Source: Chimaeribacter coloradensis
GTDB lineage: Bacteria; Pseudomonadota; Gammaproteobacteria; Enterobacterales; Enterobacteriaceae
Assembly: GCF_002858715.1 (NCBI RefSeq)
Contig: NZ_PJZH01000018.1
Coordinates: forward strand, 1 to 64,000
Direction: 5' to 3'
Length of the DNA stretch: 64,000 nucleotides
The translations under genes were made by a program, and so were the position numbers. Shown here one piece after another: positions 47,625-55,681 of this stretch. The notes beneath the pieces were generated by a model. The model worked only from the letters and a program-made list of their open reading frames with translations, had not been told where the DNA came from and searched no databases. The number at the start of each line of letters is the position of its first letter. Position 1 is the stretch's first letter.

Positions 47625-50600
47625 ATGGCAACACAACTACCGTCCGGCCTGCAGCTGGCCGCCGGCGCGATTGATGTCAACAGCTGGTACCAGCCGGCGA
47701 CGCTGACCTTCAGTAACCTCGGCACCCAGCCGCTGGATCTCAATCAGGCCGAACTCTGCTTTACCGCCAACGGCAGCATCGACCAGTACGCGCCGGTCGG
47801 CGGCACCCTGATGCCCGGCAAAACGCCGGATATCTCCTTTATTGATGAATGGCCGGTGAAACACAGCCGGGTGGTGCTGGATAACGGCGGGCCGCTGCTG
47901 CTGGCACCGGGGAAGAAGGGCACGCTGGTATTCAACCTGGCGGCGACCCAGATCCCGTTTAAGGTGAGCCACTGGACGCTGACGCTGGCCTCCGGCGAGG
48001 AGAGCGGGCCGGTAATACCGGACGCGCCCGCAGAGCCGGAGGTGCAGCCCCCGGCCGATGACTTCCTGCCTGATGTGCCGGAGGAGCCGGAACTGCCGGA
48101 TGAGCCAATGCCTCCGGAAGACCCTGTGCTGCCGGACGAACCTCCCGTGCCGGACGCCGCAGAGGCTGACCCGGAGCCGGAAGAGGCACCGGCCACCCCC
48201 GGCGGCACGGCGGCAGGGGCCAGCGTGGCGGTGAGCGTCAGCGCCATCTCCTCCAGCAGCTGGTACCAGAAAGTCACCTTCAGCCTGACCAACACCTGCC
48301 AACAGATGATCGACCTGGCGCAGGCGAAAATTGAGTTCCTGGCCACCGGCCACCCGGACGAATACAGCACCTTCGGCGGCACGCTCTTCTCCGGCACCGC
48401 GCCCACCGTGACCCGTGACGGCGGCTGGCCGCTGGAGAAAAACACGCTGGTGCTGCCGCAGGGCGGAAAAATGAGCCTGGCCCCCGGGGCCACCGGCACC
48501 CTGAGCTTCAGCCTCAGCGCCACACAGACGCCGGTGACCCTGGGCGATGTCTATGTCACGCTGGTCAATGACCCGGCGCGGCAGGGGGAACTGGTGATCG
48601 CCACCCCCGCCGGGCCGCTGCCCGGTTTCCCCGCGCCGCAGGTGACCCTCACCGGCCCGGACAACAGCCGCGAGACCTATACCCTGCAATGGAACAGCAC
48701 GCAGCGCATCAAGAGCCTGGCCTACGGGCGCTACAGCCTGCAACTGCCGGTGCTGGAGAATCAGGAAGCGAGCCTGGCCCCGCAACAGCCGCAGCTTACG
48801 CTGACGCTCTCAGACACTAACTCGCCTTACCACCTGACGCTGGCCTACCGTGCGCCGCTGATTTTCGCCTCTGCCTCGCTGTCGCTGATGAGCAACAGCA
48901 GCGTGAAGCAGGGCAGCATCGGCATTACCCTGACCCAGGGCGGGCAGACGGTAGCAGGCGACCACCGCCTGACCTTCGGCACGCCGCTGACCCTCCATAA
49001 GCTGGCGCATCAGGTCGCCTGCCAGGTGAAGATCAGCACCACCTGCATCAATAACACCGAGTTCTCAGGCCTGACGGCGCTGACCTCCTTTATCCCGAAT
49101 AAAAACAACACCCTGCCGGTGACGGTGGATTACCAGACCCGGCGGCTCAATACCGGGGCGATGATCAAGGCGACGCTTCAGGCCAGCGGGCTGCCCGCCG
49201 GCAGCCATAAACTCAATGTGTCCCTGATCAGCCCCGACGGCGCGACCCAGTACTATTTCACCCTGAACGGCAGCGGCAAGCTGGCGATCCCGTACCCGCT
49301 GGCGGCGGGGGAGTACCGCATCAGCGCGGAGAAACTGGTCTTGAACGGCCGCAGCTACCTGCCGCTGCGCGACGGCATCGTCACCGTCTCCGGCAGCAGC
49401 CATGACCTGCGGCTGGTGTTCGAACAGGGGGTGGATCTCCAGGTGCGCGGCTGGCCGGACTACCTCGCTCACGGCGGCGTCACGGTCAACGCCGAGGCCT
49501 CCGTCACCGCCTACAACGGCGTGCCGGTCAGCGCCATCTTCAAATATGACGGCTTCGACGGCGGCGGTGACCCGATTCCGGCGGCAGAAGTGGATAAAAA
49601 CCGCGACGGTTATCTGGATCTTGAGAGCCTGCCGGTGCACCGCACCTGCGAGGTGGCGCGTAAAATTGCGCAGGCGGCGAACCGCCCGGTGATGCCGGTG
49701 ATGGTGGTCTACACCGCCAACGCCAGCGGCGGCAGCGCCTTGCCGGACCTCCAGGATATGCAGCGGCTGCGGAACCACTTCGGCAGCTTCATCACCCAGT
49801 GCGTGGCGGCGCAGAGCCACAAAGACGCGGCGCACCCGGTGCCGGTGACCTTTGTGCTGAACCCCGATTTCCTCGGTGCGATGCAGCAGGAGCCGCACGG
49901 CTACACCGTGGTGCGGGCGCTGGGCAGCGTGAAGGTCAACAGCCAGTTGCAGATTGCGGTGCGGGATCTCCAGCCGCTGCTGAAGTTCAACATGCCGCTG
50001 TTGCCGACCTTCAGCGACGATCTGTACGGCTACCTGCAGGCGATTAACTTTATCGTGCGCCACTTCGCCCCGGATGTGCCTTTCGGCTGGCAGACCAACG
50101 TCTGGGCGACCGGCACCGCGGACTGGGTACTGCGGGAGAATGTGGATGCGCGCGCCCACGCCGACGCGGTGGTGGACTTCATCGACGAGCTGCGCGTCTA
50201 CCAGGGCCAGTACGCGCCGGACTTCATCGTGTTTGATAAGTTCGAGCGTGACTGCTTCAGCCCCGACGCGCTGCCGCACTACGGCTGGAACGCCTCAAGC
50301 TGGCTCAACTACCTGAAGCTGGTGAAATACACCGCCGCCGGGCTGAACAAACCGGCGATGATCTGGCAGATCCCCGGCGGCCATATGCCGACGGAAGAGG
50401 AGGGCACCCGGCTGATCGCGAGTTCACACTTCGGCTCCGGCGGCAGCTTCTTTATGGGCGATGAACGCATCGGCCGCGACGTCTCCAGGGTCTACAGCGG
50501 GCTGCGCAACACGGCGGTTAACCCGGTGAATTACGGCGTCAGCCGGGTGGGGGAGTTCCTGCAACGTGACAACGGCTATGACTGGTCACAACAGCAGGTC

Positions 50601-50753
50601 TATAACCTGCCGGACTACAACATTTTCTCTATCCTCTGGGGCGGCGGGTCTACCGTCAGCATCACCACCATCCACTCCAACGGCGACGATGGCGGCTGGC
50701 TGGCAGAGAAAATGCGCGCCTACTATCAGGCCCCGTGCCGCTTCAACCGGTAA
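47625..50753 (+). CDS. Large multidomain putative carbohydrate-active protein
   Basis: A 1042-residue protein I cannot name. Two related beta-rich repeats (about residues 10-125 and 201-316) share SWYQ, GGTL, a WP pair and LAPG..GTL.F.L.ATQ. Between them is a Pro/Asp/Glu-rich linker (about 133-190). Beta-rich segments follow to about 600. An EF-hand-like loop DKNRDGYLDLE is at 657-667. The C-terminal 350 residues alternate strands and helices with VMPVMVVY, DFIVFDKFERD (866-876) and MIWQIPGGH (912-920), resembling a glycoside hydrolase TIM barrel. There is no signal peptide or membrane segment. The ATG follows GAGGGG. Chitin/cellulose-type hydrolase is a guess from architecture. Confidence 0.6.
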   Translation: MATQLPSGLQLAAGAIDVNSWYQPATLTFSNLGTQPLDLNQAELCFTANGSIDQYAPVGGTLMPGKTPDISFIDEWPVKHSRVVLDNGGPLLLAPGKKGTLVFNLAATQIPFKVSHWTLTLASGEESGPVIPDAPAEPEVQPPADDFLPDVPEEPELPDEPMPPEDPVLPDEPPVPDAAEADPEPEEAPATPGGTAAGASVAVSVSAISSSSWYQKVTFSLTNTCQQMIDLAQAKIEFLATGHPDEYSTFGGTLFSGTAPTVTRDGGWPLEKNTLVLPQGGKMSLAPGATGTLSFSLSATQTPVTLGDVYVTLVNDPARQGELVIATPAGPLPGFPAPQVTLTGPDNSRETYTLQWNSTQRIKSLAYGRYSLQLPVLENQEASLAPQQPQLTLTLSDTNSPYHLTLAYRAPLIFASASLSLMSNSSVKQGSIGITLTQGGQTVAGDHRLTFGTPLTLHKLAHQVACQVKISTTCINNTEFSGLTALTSFIPNKNNTLPVTVDYQTRRLNTGAMIKATLQASGLPAGSHKLNVSLISPDGATQYYFTLNGSGKLAIPYPLAAGEYRISAEKLVLNGRSYLPLRDGIVTVSGSSHDLRLVFEQGVDLQVRGWPDYLAHGGVTVNAEASVTAYNGVPVSAIFKYDGFDGGGDPIPAAEVDKNRDGYLDLESLPVHRTCEVARKIAQAANRPVMPVMVVYTANASGGSALPDLQDMQRLRNHFGSFITQCVAAQSHKDAAHPVPVTFVLNPDFLGAMQQEPHGYTVVRALGSVKVNSQLQIAVRDLQPLLKFNMPLLPTFSDDLYGYLQAINFIVRHFAPDVPFGWQTNVWATGTADWVLRENVDARAHADAVVDFIDELRVYQGQYAPDFIVFDKFERDCFSPDALPHYGWNASSWLNYLKLVKYTAAGLNKPAMIWQIPGGHMPTEEEGTRLIASSHFGSGGSFFMGDERIGRDVSRVYSGLRNTAVNPVNYGVSRVGEFLQRDNGYDWSQQQVYNLPDYNIFSILWGGGSTVSITTIHSNGDDGGWLAEKMRAYYQAPCRFNR

Positions 50754-50781
50754 ATTTTCGCCTCCGCTGAACTGACTGCTC

Positions 50782-50807
50782 AAAACACCGCCAATTGGCG
50801 GTGTTTT
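50782..50807 (+). terminator. Terminator after the large multidomain gene
   Basis: AAAACACCGCC-AATT-GGCGGTGTTTT, a long symmetric stem with A and T flanks. Confidence 0.85.
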
Positions 50808-50812
50808 ATCGC

Positions 50813-50840
50813 TTGTCACTCAGGCGGTTAGGGTTATAAT
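50813..50840 (+). promoter_or_regulatory. tRNA-Gly promoter
   Basis: TTGTCA (50813-50818) and TATAAT (50835-50840) with a 16-bp spacer, 17 bp before the tRNA. Confidence 0.65.
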
Positions 50841-50857
50841 GCCCAACGCACACCGAC

Positions 50858-50931
50858 GCGGGTGTAGTTCAATGGTAGAACGGCAGCTTCCCAAGCTGCA
50901 TACGAGGGTTCGATTCCCTTCACCCGCTCCA
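50858..50931 (+). tRNA. glyU: tRNA-Gly (anticodon CCC)
   Basis: A 74-nt cloverleaf: acceptor GCGGGTG/CACCCGC, D-arm with GTTCAATGGTAGAAC, anticodon stem GCAGC/GCTGC enclosing TTCCCAA (anticodon CCC at 50890-50892), T-arm GGTTCGATTCC, and an encoded 3' TCCA. It differs from E. coli glyU at only a few compensated positions. It decodes GGG. Confidence 0.97.
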
Positions 50932-51302
50932 AAAACACCTCCAGCAACACCCTCTGACCTCCAGCAAACCCAGTTCTAGCAAAGCTTAAAAGCTGATTTT
51001 AATCCCCATTTCCCACATTGTATTTTCTTGTTATCCCCTATTACCTGGTACGTTTATCGCACCACCATGCTTCTATTCATGGCGTTTGCACGCCTGCCGG
51101 ACATCCTTTCTTTTTCACCTGTTACCGGCACCTCTTCCTTCTCTTCCCCGCCCCCAAACTTGCAATCTCCGTCAATGGACTATACTGAAAACAGCATAAC
51201 GTTTTGCATAACCCTGTGAGGTACATCGAATTTTTAGCGTCAGGCCACAGCCTGGCCCCATTCTCAGGCGATCTTCGCCATCAGCTAACAGGAGACAGAG
51301 TC
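50932..51302 (+). other. AT-richer gap after tRNA-Gly
   Basis: A 371-bp stretch with no recognisable gene, noticeably richer in A+T than its surroundings. Right after the tRNA it carries ACCTCCAGCAA twice (50937-50947 and 50957-50967, 20 bp apart). A TATACT -10 candidate for the next gene is at 51181-51186, with TTGCAA at 51160-51165 (15-bp spacer). No integrase or tRNA 3'-end duplicate was seen. Confidence 0.45.
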
Positions 51303-52160
51303 ATGACAAACCGTCCAACTCCCCCGCAACCTGAACAGCAGCAATCCGTACCGGGCACCATTTTTGATATGAAACCGACGCCGGATCACGGTGAAACCAG
51401 CTACAAAGGCTCCGGCCGGCTGACGGGCAAAAAAGCCATTATCACCGGCGGCGATTCCGGCATCGGCCGGGCGGTCGCCATTGCCTATGCCCGCGAAGGG
51501 GCCGATGTGCTGATCTCCTACCTGAATGAGCATGAAGATGCCAAAGATACCGCGCGGCTGGTGGAAGAGGCCGGGCAGAAAGCGGTGCTGGTGCCGGGTG
51601 ACCTGACCGAGGCTGAACATTGCCGCGCCGTGGTCGACAAAGCCGTGGAGGAGTTCGGCCGCATCGACATCATCGTCAATAACGCCGCCTTCCAGATGGT
51701 GCGCCAGTCGCTGGATGAGATCAGCGAAGAAGAGTTCGACCGCACGATGAAAACCAACATCTATGCGATGTTCCGTATCGTGAAAGCCGCCGTGCCGCAC
51801 ATGCCGCAAGGCAGCTCAATCATCAGCACCACCTCTATCAACGCTGACCAGCCGAAACCGATGCTGGTGGCCTACTCCGCGACCAAGTCCGCCATCCTCA
51901 ATATGTCCGGCAGCCTGGCACAGTTACTGGCTGAGAAGGGCATCCGCTCCAACACTGTCGCGCCCGGCCCGATCTGGACGCCGCTGATCCCGGCCACCAT
52001 GCCCGCCGAACAGGTCAAAGAGCTGGGCAGCGCCATGCCGATCAAACGTGTCGGCCAGCCGGCTGAACTGGCTGCGCCGTATGTCATGCTGGCCAGCGAC
52101 GAAGCGAGCTACATCTCCGGTGCCAACATCGCCGTCACGGGTGGTCAGCCCATCATCTGA
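51303..52160 (+). CDS. SDR-family oxidoreductase (YghA/general-stress type)
   Basis: A 285-residue short-chain dehydrogenase of the long-N-terminus subgroup that includes E. coli YghA and Bacillus stress proteins. Landmarks are TGGDSGIGRAVAIAYAREGAD (NADP site near residue 46), the NNAAF version of NNAG, the catalytic Ser in STTSINA and YSATK, and the C-terminal NTVAPGPIWTPLIP. The ATG at 51303 follows CAGGAGACAG. The next gene begins 17 bp after its stop. The substrate is unknown. Confidence 0.88.
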   Translation: MTNRPTPPQPEQQQSVPGTIFDMKPTPDHGETSYKGSGRLTGKKAIITGGDSGIGRAVAIAYAREGADVLISYLNEHEDAKDTARLVEEAGQKAVLVPGDLTEAEHCRAVVDKAVEEFGRIDIIVNNAAFQMVRQSLDEISEEEFDRTMKTNIYAMFRIVKAAVPHMPQGSSIISTTSINADQPKPMLVAYSATKSAILNMSGSLAQLLAEKGIRSNTVAPGPIWTPLIPATMPAEQVKELGSAMPIKRVGQPAELAAPYVMLASDEASYISGANIAVTGGQPII

Positions 52161-52177
52161 TGCCCGCAGGAGGACGC

Positions 52178-53245
52178 ATGAAGGCTTATCCTTTATCGCT
52201 GACCCTGCCGCTCGCCACACATGCGTTTGGCGGGCATAACATCAGGGAAAGACTGGGCAAGGCAGGGCTGCCGGAAGGCCGGGTCGCTGAAACCTGGGAG
52301 GTCAGCGACGTAGACGGCATGATCGCCACCGTGAAAAACGGGGAGCTGGCAGGCATGAGCCTGCGCGAGCTTACCAAACGCTATCCCGATCACCTGGTCG
52401 CGCCGGGCTGGCGCGGCCCCCATTTTCCGCTGCTGACCAAGTTTATTGACGGCCACGGCATGTTGCCGGTGCATCTCCATGCCAATGACGAGGCAGCGGC
52501 GCGGCTGGAGTGCCAGCCCAACGGCAAAACCGAGGCGTGGCATATCCTCTGGGCCGCCGAGGGCGCGACCTGCCTGCTGGGCATCAAGCCGGGGGTGGAT
52601 CGCGCCGCCCTGCGCAGTGCGCTGCTGGACGGTAACTACGATGCCGTCATGTACCGCTACCCGGTACGCGCCGGGGACACCTTCTACGTGCCGGGCGGCA
52701 TGCTGCACTCATTCGGGCCGGACACGCTGATCTATGAGATCGAGCAGACTTCCAACATCCAGCAGCACGCCATGCCGTGGCAGATGGAGGATGGATCGCC
52801 CATCGCCCGGGCCACGCAGGAGAAAAACATCGACGCGCTGCTTGATGAGCTGCGCCCGGAGCTGGTCTCGTTGCCGCACCCGGGGCTGCTGCGGGAAGAG
52901 ACGCCCGCCTGCCGCCGCATCCTGTGCTGTGCCGGGCCTTATTTCGCGCTGGAGCGCTGGCAGCTCAGCGCGCAGTATGACTACCGGTTCAGCAGTGTGC
53001 GGCTCATCGCCAACATCGGCGAGCCGTGCGAACTGGAAGCTGACGGCGTGCGTTATCCGCTGGGCCGGGCGGAAAGCCTGCTGCTGCCGGCGGCGCTGGG
53101 GCAGGTGACGTTCCACGGCCCCGGCGAGGTGCTGGTGGGCTATGTGCCGGATCTGGAACAGGATGTGCGCGCCCCGCTGCGTGCGCAGGGGTGCGATGAC
53201 CACACCATCGGCTTATTGGGCGATGTGTGGGATACGCGGCGGTAA
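52178..53245 (+). CDS. Class I mannose-6-phosphate isomerase (ManA-like)
   Basis: A 355-residue cupin-type phosphomannose isomerase related to the Bacillus ManA/YvyI branch rather than E. coli ManA. Zinc-site features are LPVHLHANDEAA (HxH), GKTEAWHIL (Glu) and YVPGGMLHSFG (His), in family order. The ATG at 52178 follows AGGAGG; an in-frame ATG at 52160 overlaps the SDR stop and is less well supported. It probably forms an operon with the SDR gene. Assignment as isomerase is by family; physiological substrate is unproven. Confidence 0.85.
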   Translation: MKAYPLSLTLPLATHAFGGHNIRERLGKAGLPEGRVAETWEVSDVDGMIATVKNGELAGMSLRELTKRYPDHLVAPGWRGPHFPLLTKFIDGHGMLPVHLHANDEAAARLECQPNGKTEAWHILWAAEGATCLLGIKPGVDRAALRSALLDGNYDAVMYRYPVRAGDTFYVPGGMLHSFGPDTLIYEIEQTSNIQQHAMPWQMEDGSPIARATQEKNIDALLDELRPELVSLPHPGLLREETPACRRILCCAGPYFALERWQLSAQYDYRFSSVRLIANIGEPCELEADGVRYPLGRAESLLLPAALGQVTFHGPGEVLVGYVPDLEQDVRAPLRAQGCDDHTIGLLGDVWDTRR

Positions 53246-53285
53246 ACGGCCGCCGCCCATAAACAAGTTAACCAAAGGAGCAGAG

Positions 53286-53465
53286 ATGAGCGCCAGTTAT
53301 AAAGTGGTCTTTGAACGTCAGGACGGCAGCCATGCCAGCGCCGAAGAGCTGGTGATTGTGAGTGAGCAGGAACTCACCGACAAAAGCCCGGAAGTGCTGG
53401 AGAAGGCGAAGCAGCAGGCCAACGGCAAAGAGGTCAAGATTATCTCTGTGGTGCCGGTGCCCTGA
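53286..53465 (+). CDS. Small conserved-type hypothetical protein
   Basis: A 59-residue soluble protein (MSASYKVVFERQDGSHASAE...) with a good AAAGGAG upstream, 40 bp after the isomerase gene and on the same strand. It shows alternating strand/helix/strand composition and no membrane segment or cysteine. I do not recognise a family. The Shine-Dalgarno and codon use support translation. Confidence 0.65.
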   Translation: MSASYKVVFERQDGSHASAEELVIVSEQELTDKSPEVLEKAKQQANGKEVKIISVVPVP

Positions 53466-53496
53466 TCCGCGCGGTGGTTGATCAACCGCCTTAATC

Positions 53497-53521
53497 GGGA
53501 GGCGCCGGCCGGTGCCTCCCG
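53497..53521. other. Hairpin after the small gene
   Basis: GGGAGGC-G-CCGG pairs with CCGG-T-GCCTCCC, a strong GC stem without a U-tract, preceded by an imperfect palindrome around TTGATCAA (53473-53490). Possibly a terminator. Confidence 0.4.
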
Positions 53522-53611
53522 CTTCCTGCTCTCCGCGTCCCGCCGTTCCCGCCACGTGCCTTCTGTTTTTCCATGACTCAGCCTCGCCAGGGCATAAACC
53601 GTGCGTCCAAT

Positions 53612-53667
53612 GAGTGGATTGCATAATAAAAGTGACTCCGGTAGAGTGGCTTGCATTATGCAAGTGA
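53612..53667. promoter_or_regulatory. Tandem operator repeats upstream of hxlR
   Basis: Two 24-bp direct repeats (53612-53635 and 53644-53667) match at 20 positions, each with GAGTGG.TTGCAT.AT..AAGTGA, and are 32 bp apart. The second contains the perfect palindrome CTTGCATTATGCAAG (53650-53664). It abuts the hxlR start, so autoregulation is the simple reading. Confidence 0.65.
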
Positions 53668-53674
53668 GGTAATG

Positions 53675-54199
53675 ATGAAACGCAAAAATTTAGGCGATGA
53701 GCGCTGCCCGATTGCGCGCAGCCTGGCACGGGTCGGGGAGTGGTGGAGCCTGCTGATTATCCGTGACGCCTTCCACGGCCTCAGCCGCTTTGATGAGTTC
53801 CAGCAAAGCCTGGCGATTGCGCCAAATATCCTCAGCCGCCGCCTGGCGACGCTGGTGGAGAACGGGCTGCTGGAAAAAACGCCCTACAGTACCCGGCCGC
53901 TGCGTTATGAATACCGGCTGACGCCCGCCGGGCGCGGGCTGGAGCCGGTGCTGTTCACGCTGTTGCAGTGGGGCAACGCCCACTTCTCGCCGGAGGGGGC
54001 CAGCATCGCGCTGGCAGCGCGCAGCACCGGCACGGTGGTCGAGCCGGTGCTGTTTGACCCGGTTCACCAGACACCCGTCAGCCTCAGCACCCATCACCTG
54101 GTGGCCGGCCCGGCCGCCGACGAGAAAATGGTGGCCCGCCTCGCGCGCGCCGCTGCCGAACATCAGGCTGAATCAGCCAACAAGGAGAACACACCATGA
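53675..54199 (+). CDS. HxlR-family transcriptional regulator
   Basis: A 174-residue winged-helix regulator. HxlR landmarks are CPIARSLARVGEWWSLLIIRDA at the N-terminus (the Cys-Pro start often redox- or ligand-sensitive), GLSRFDEFQQSLAIAPNILSRRL and the wing YEYRLTPAGR. The start is one of two adjacent ATGs (53672, 53675) behind GAGGT. It overlaps fabF by 4 bp, so both are co-translated. Confidence 0.88.
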   Translation: MKRKNLGDERCPIARSLARVGEWWSLLIIRDAFHGLSRFDEFQQSLAIAPNILSRRLATLVENGLLEKTPYSTRPLRYEYRLTPAGRGLEPVLFTLLQWGNAHFSPEGASIALAARSTGTVVEPVLFDPVHQTPVSLSTHHLVAGPAADEKMVARLARAAAEHQAESANKENTP

Positions 54200-55470
54200 G
54201 TTTGCAACGCATTGTCGTGACCGGCATGGGGATCGTCTCCCCGCTGGGCTGTGGCGTCGGGCCGGTCTGGCAGCGCCTGCTGGCGGGCGCATCCGGCATC
54301 CGGCTGTTGGCGGAGCCGGTGGTGGCCGACCTGCCGGTAAAAATCGGCGGCGTGGTGCCGACGATCGCCGAAGACCCGGAAGCGGGGTTTGACGTCGATC
54401 AGGCTGTGCCGGTCAAAGAGCAGAAAAAGATGGACCGCTTCATCACTTTCGCGCTGGGGGCAGCCAAAGAGGCGCTGGCGCAGGCGGGCTGGCAGCCGGA
54501 GACGGAGGAAGAGCGCGAACGCACCGCCACGGTGATCGCCTCCGGCATCGGCGGCTTCCCGGCGATTGCCAACGCCGTGACCACCACTGAAAACCGTGGG
54601 CCGCGCCGTTTGTCGCCGTTCACCATCCCCTCGTTCCTCGCCAATATGGCAGCGGGCCATGTCTCGATGGCGTTTGGTTTTAAAGGCCCGATGGGGACGC
54701 CGGTGGCTGCCTGTGCCGCCAGCGTGCAGGCGATTGGCGATGCGGCGCGCCTGCTGCGCAACAATGAAGCCGATGTAGTGATCTGCGGCGGCAGCGAAGC
54801 GGCGATTGACCGCGTCAGCCTCGGCGGGTTTGCCGCGGCGCGGGCGCTCTCTACCGGTTTCAACGACACGCCGGAACAGGCATCGCGCCCGTTCGACACC
54901 GCCCGTGACGGTTTTGTAATGGGCGAGGGCGCGGGGATGCTGGTGGTAGAGACGCTGGAACATGCGCTGGCACGCGGGGCCACGCCGCTGGCGGAAGTGG
55001 TGGGCTACGGCACCAGCGCCGACGCCTACCACCTGACCGCCGGGCCGGAAGACGGCAGCGGCGCACGGCGGGCGATGAGCATCGCGCTGCGCCAGGCGGG
55101 CATTGAACCGCACCAGGTGCAGCACCTGAACGCCCACGCCACCTCCACCCCGGTGGGCGACCGCGGCGAGCTGGCGGCAATCAAGGCATTGTTCGGCAGT
55201 GAAAACCGCATCGCCGTCACCTCGACCAAATCCTCTACCGGGCACCTGCTGGGCGCGGCGGGCGGCATTGAGGCGATCTTCACGGTGATGGCATTGCGTG
55301 ACCAGATTGCGCCGCCGACCCGCAACCTCGAGCAGCCCGACCCGGAAGCAGCAGGGGTGGATCTGGTGGGCCGGGAGGCGCGGCCGATGGCGATGGCGTA
55401 CGCGCTCTCCAACGGGTTCGGCTTTGGCGGCGTCAACGCCAGCGTGATCTTCAAACGCTGGGAAGGCTGA
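54196..55470 (+). CDS. 3-oxoacyl-ACP synthase II (FabF paralogue)
   Basis: A 424-residue KAS II-type condensing enzyme. The catalytic triad is intact: Cys173 (VAACAAS), His314 (LNAHATSTPVGD) and His350 (KSSTGHLLGAAGG), with Lys345. The C-terminal NGFGFGGVNASVIF is typical. It stands alone with an HxlR regulator rather than in a fab cluster, so it is likely a second FabF. An inducible or specialised fatty-acid role is inferred from that context. Confidence 0.88.
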   Translation: MSLQRIVVTGMGIVSPLGCGVGPVWQRLLAGASGIRLLAEPVVADLPVKIGGVVPTIAEDPEAGFDVDQAVPVKEQKKMDRFITFALGAAKEALAQAGWQPETEEERERTATVIASGIGGFPAIANAVTTTENRGPRRLSPFTIPSFLANMAAGHVSMAFGFKGPMGTPVAACAASVQAIGDAARLLRNNEADVVICGGSEAAIDRVSLGGFAAARALSTGFNDTPEQASRPFDTARDGFVMGEGAGMLVVETLEHALARGATPLAEVVGYGTSADAYHLTAGPEDGSGARRAMSIALRQAGIEPHQVQHLNAHATSTPVGDRGELAAIKALFGSENRIAVTSTKSSTGHLLGAAGGIEAIFTVMALRDQIAPPTRNLEQPDPEAAGVDLVGREARPMAMAYALSNGFGFGGVNASVIFKRWEG

Positions 55471-55483
55471 GGCAACGGCAGGC

Positions 55484-55513
55484 GGTGATGATCGGGTAAA
55501 TCCGGCCATCACC
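55484..55513 (+). other. Hairpin after fabF paralogue
   Basis: GGTGATG pairs with CATCACC around an inner CGG/CCG pairing, without a U-tract. Possible terminator. Confidence 0.4.
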
Positions 55514-55579
55514 ATTCGCCGGGGCGCGAAAACGCATAATTGTGCAGGGAAAATCATTGGCCTGACGAAACGGTGAAAA

Positions 55580-55595
55580 TGTGACCAAACTCATA
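55580..55595. promoter_or_regulatory. CRP site upstream of the PTS gene
   Basis: TGTGA-CCAAAC-TCATA matches the CRP consensus at nine of ten positions. A TATACA -10 candidate lies at 55613-55618, which places the site over the -35 region, the class II arrangement. Confidence 0.55.
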
Positions 55596-55681
55596 CTCTG
55601 GGGGATAGCGTCTATACAACGCCGGGGTTCGTGACTTTACTCAAAGTACGAATTTTCACCTTGCCTCAAGGAGTTCGGCAC

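Noticed and set aside
50858-51302. Integrated phage or genomic island at tRNA-Gly
   Set aside because: No integrase, no duplicated tRNA 3' end and no phage-like genes were found; only an AT-rich gap with a short repeat remains.
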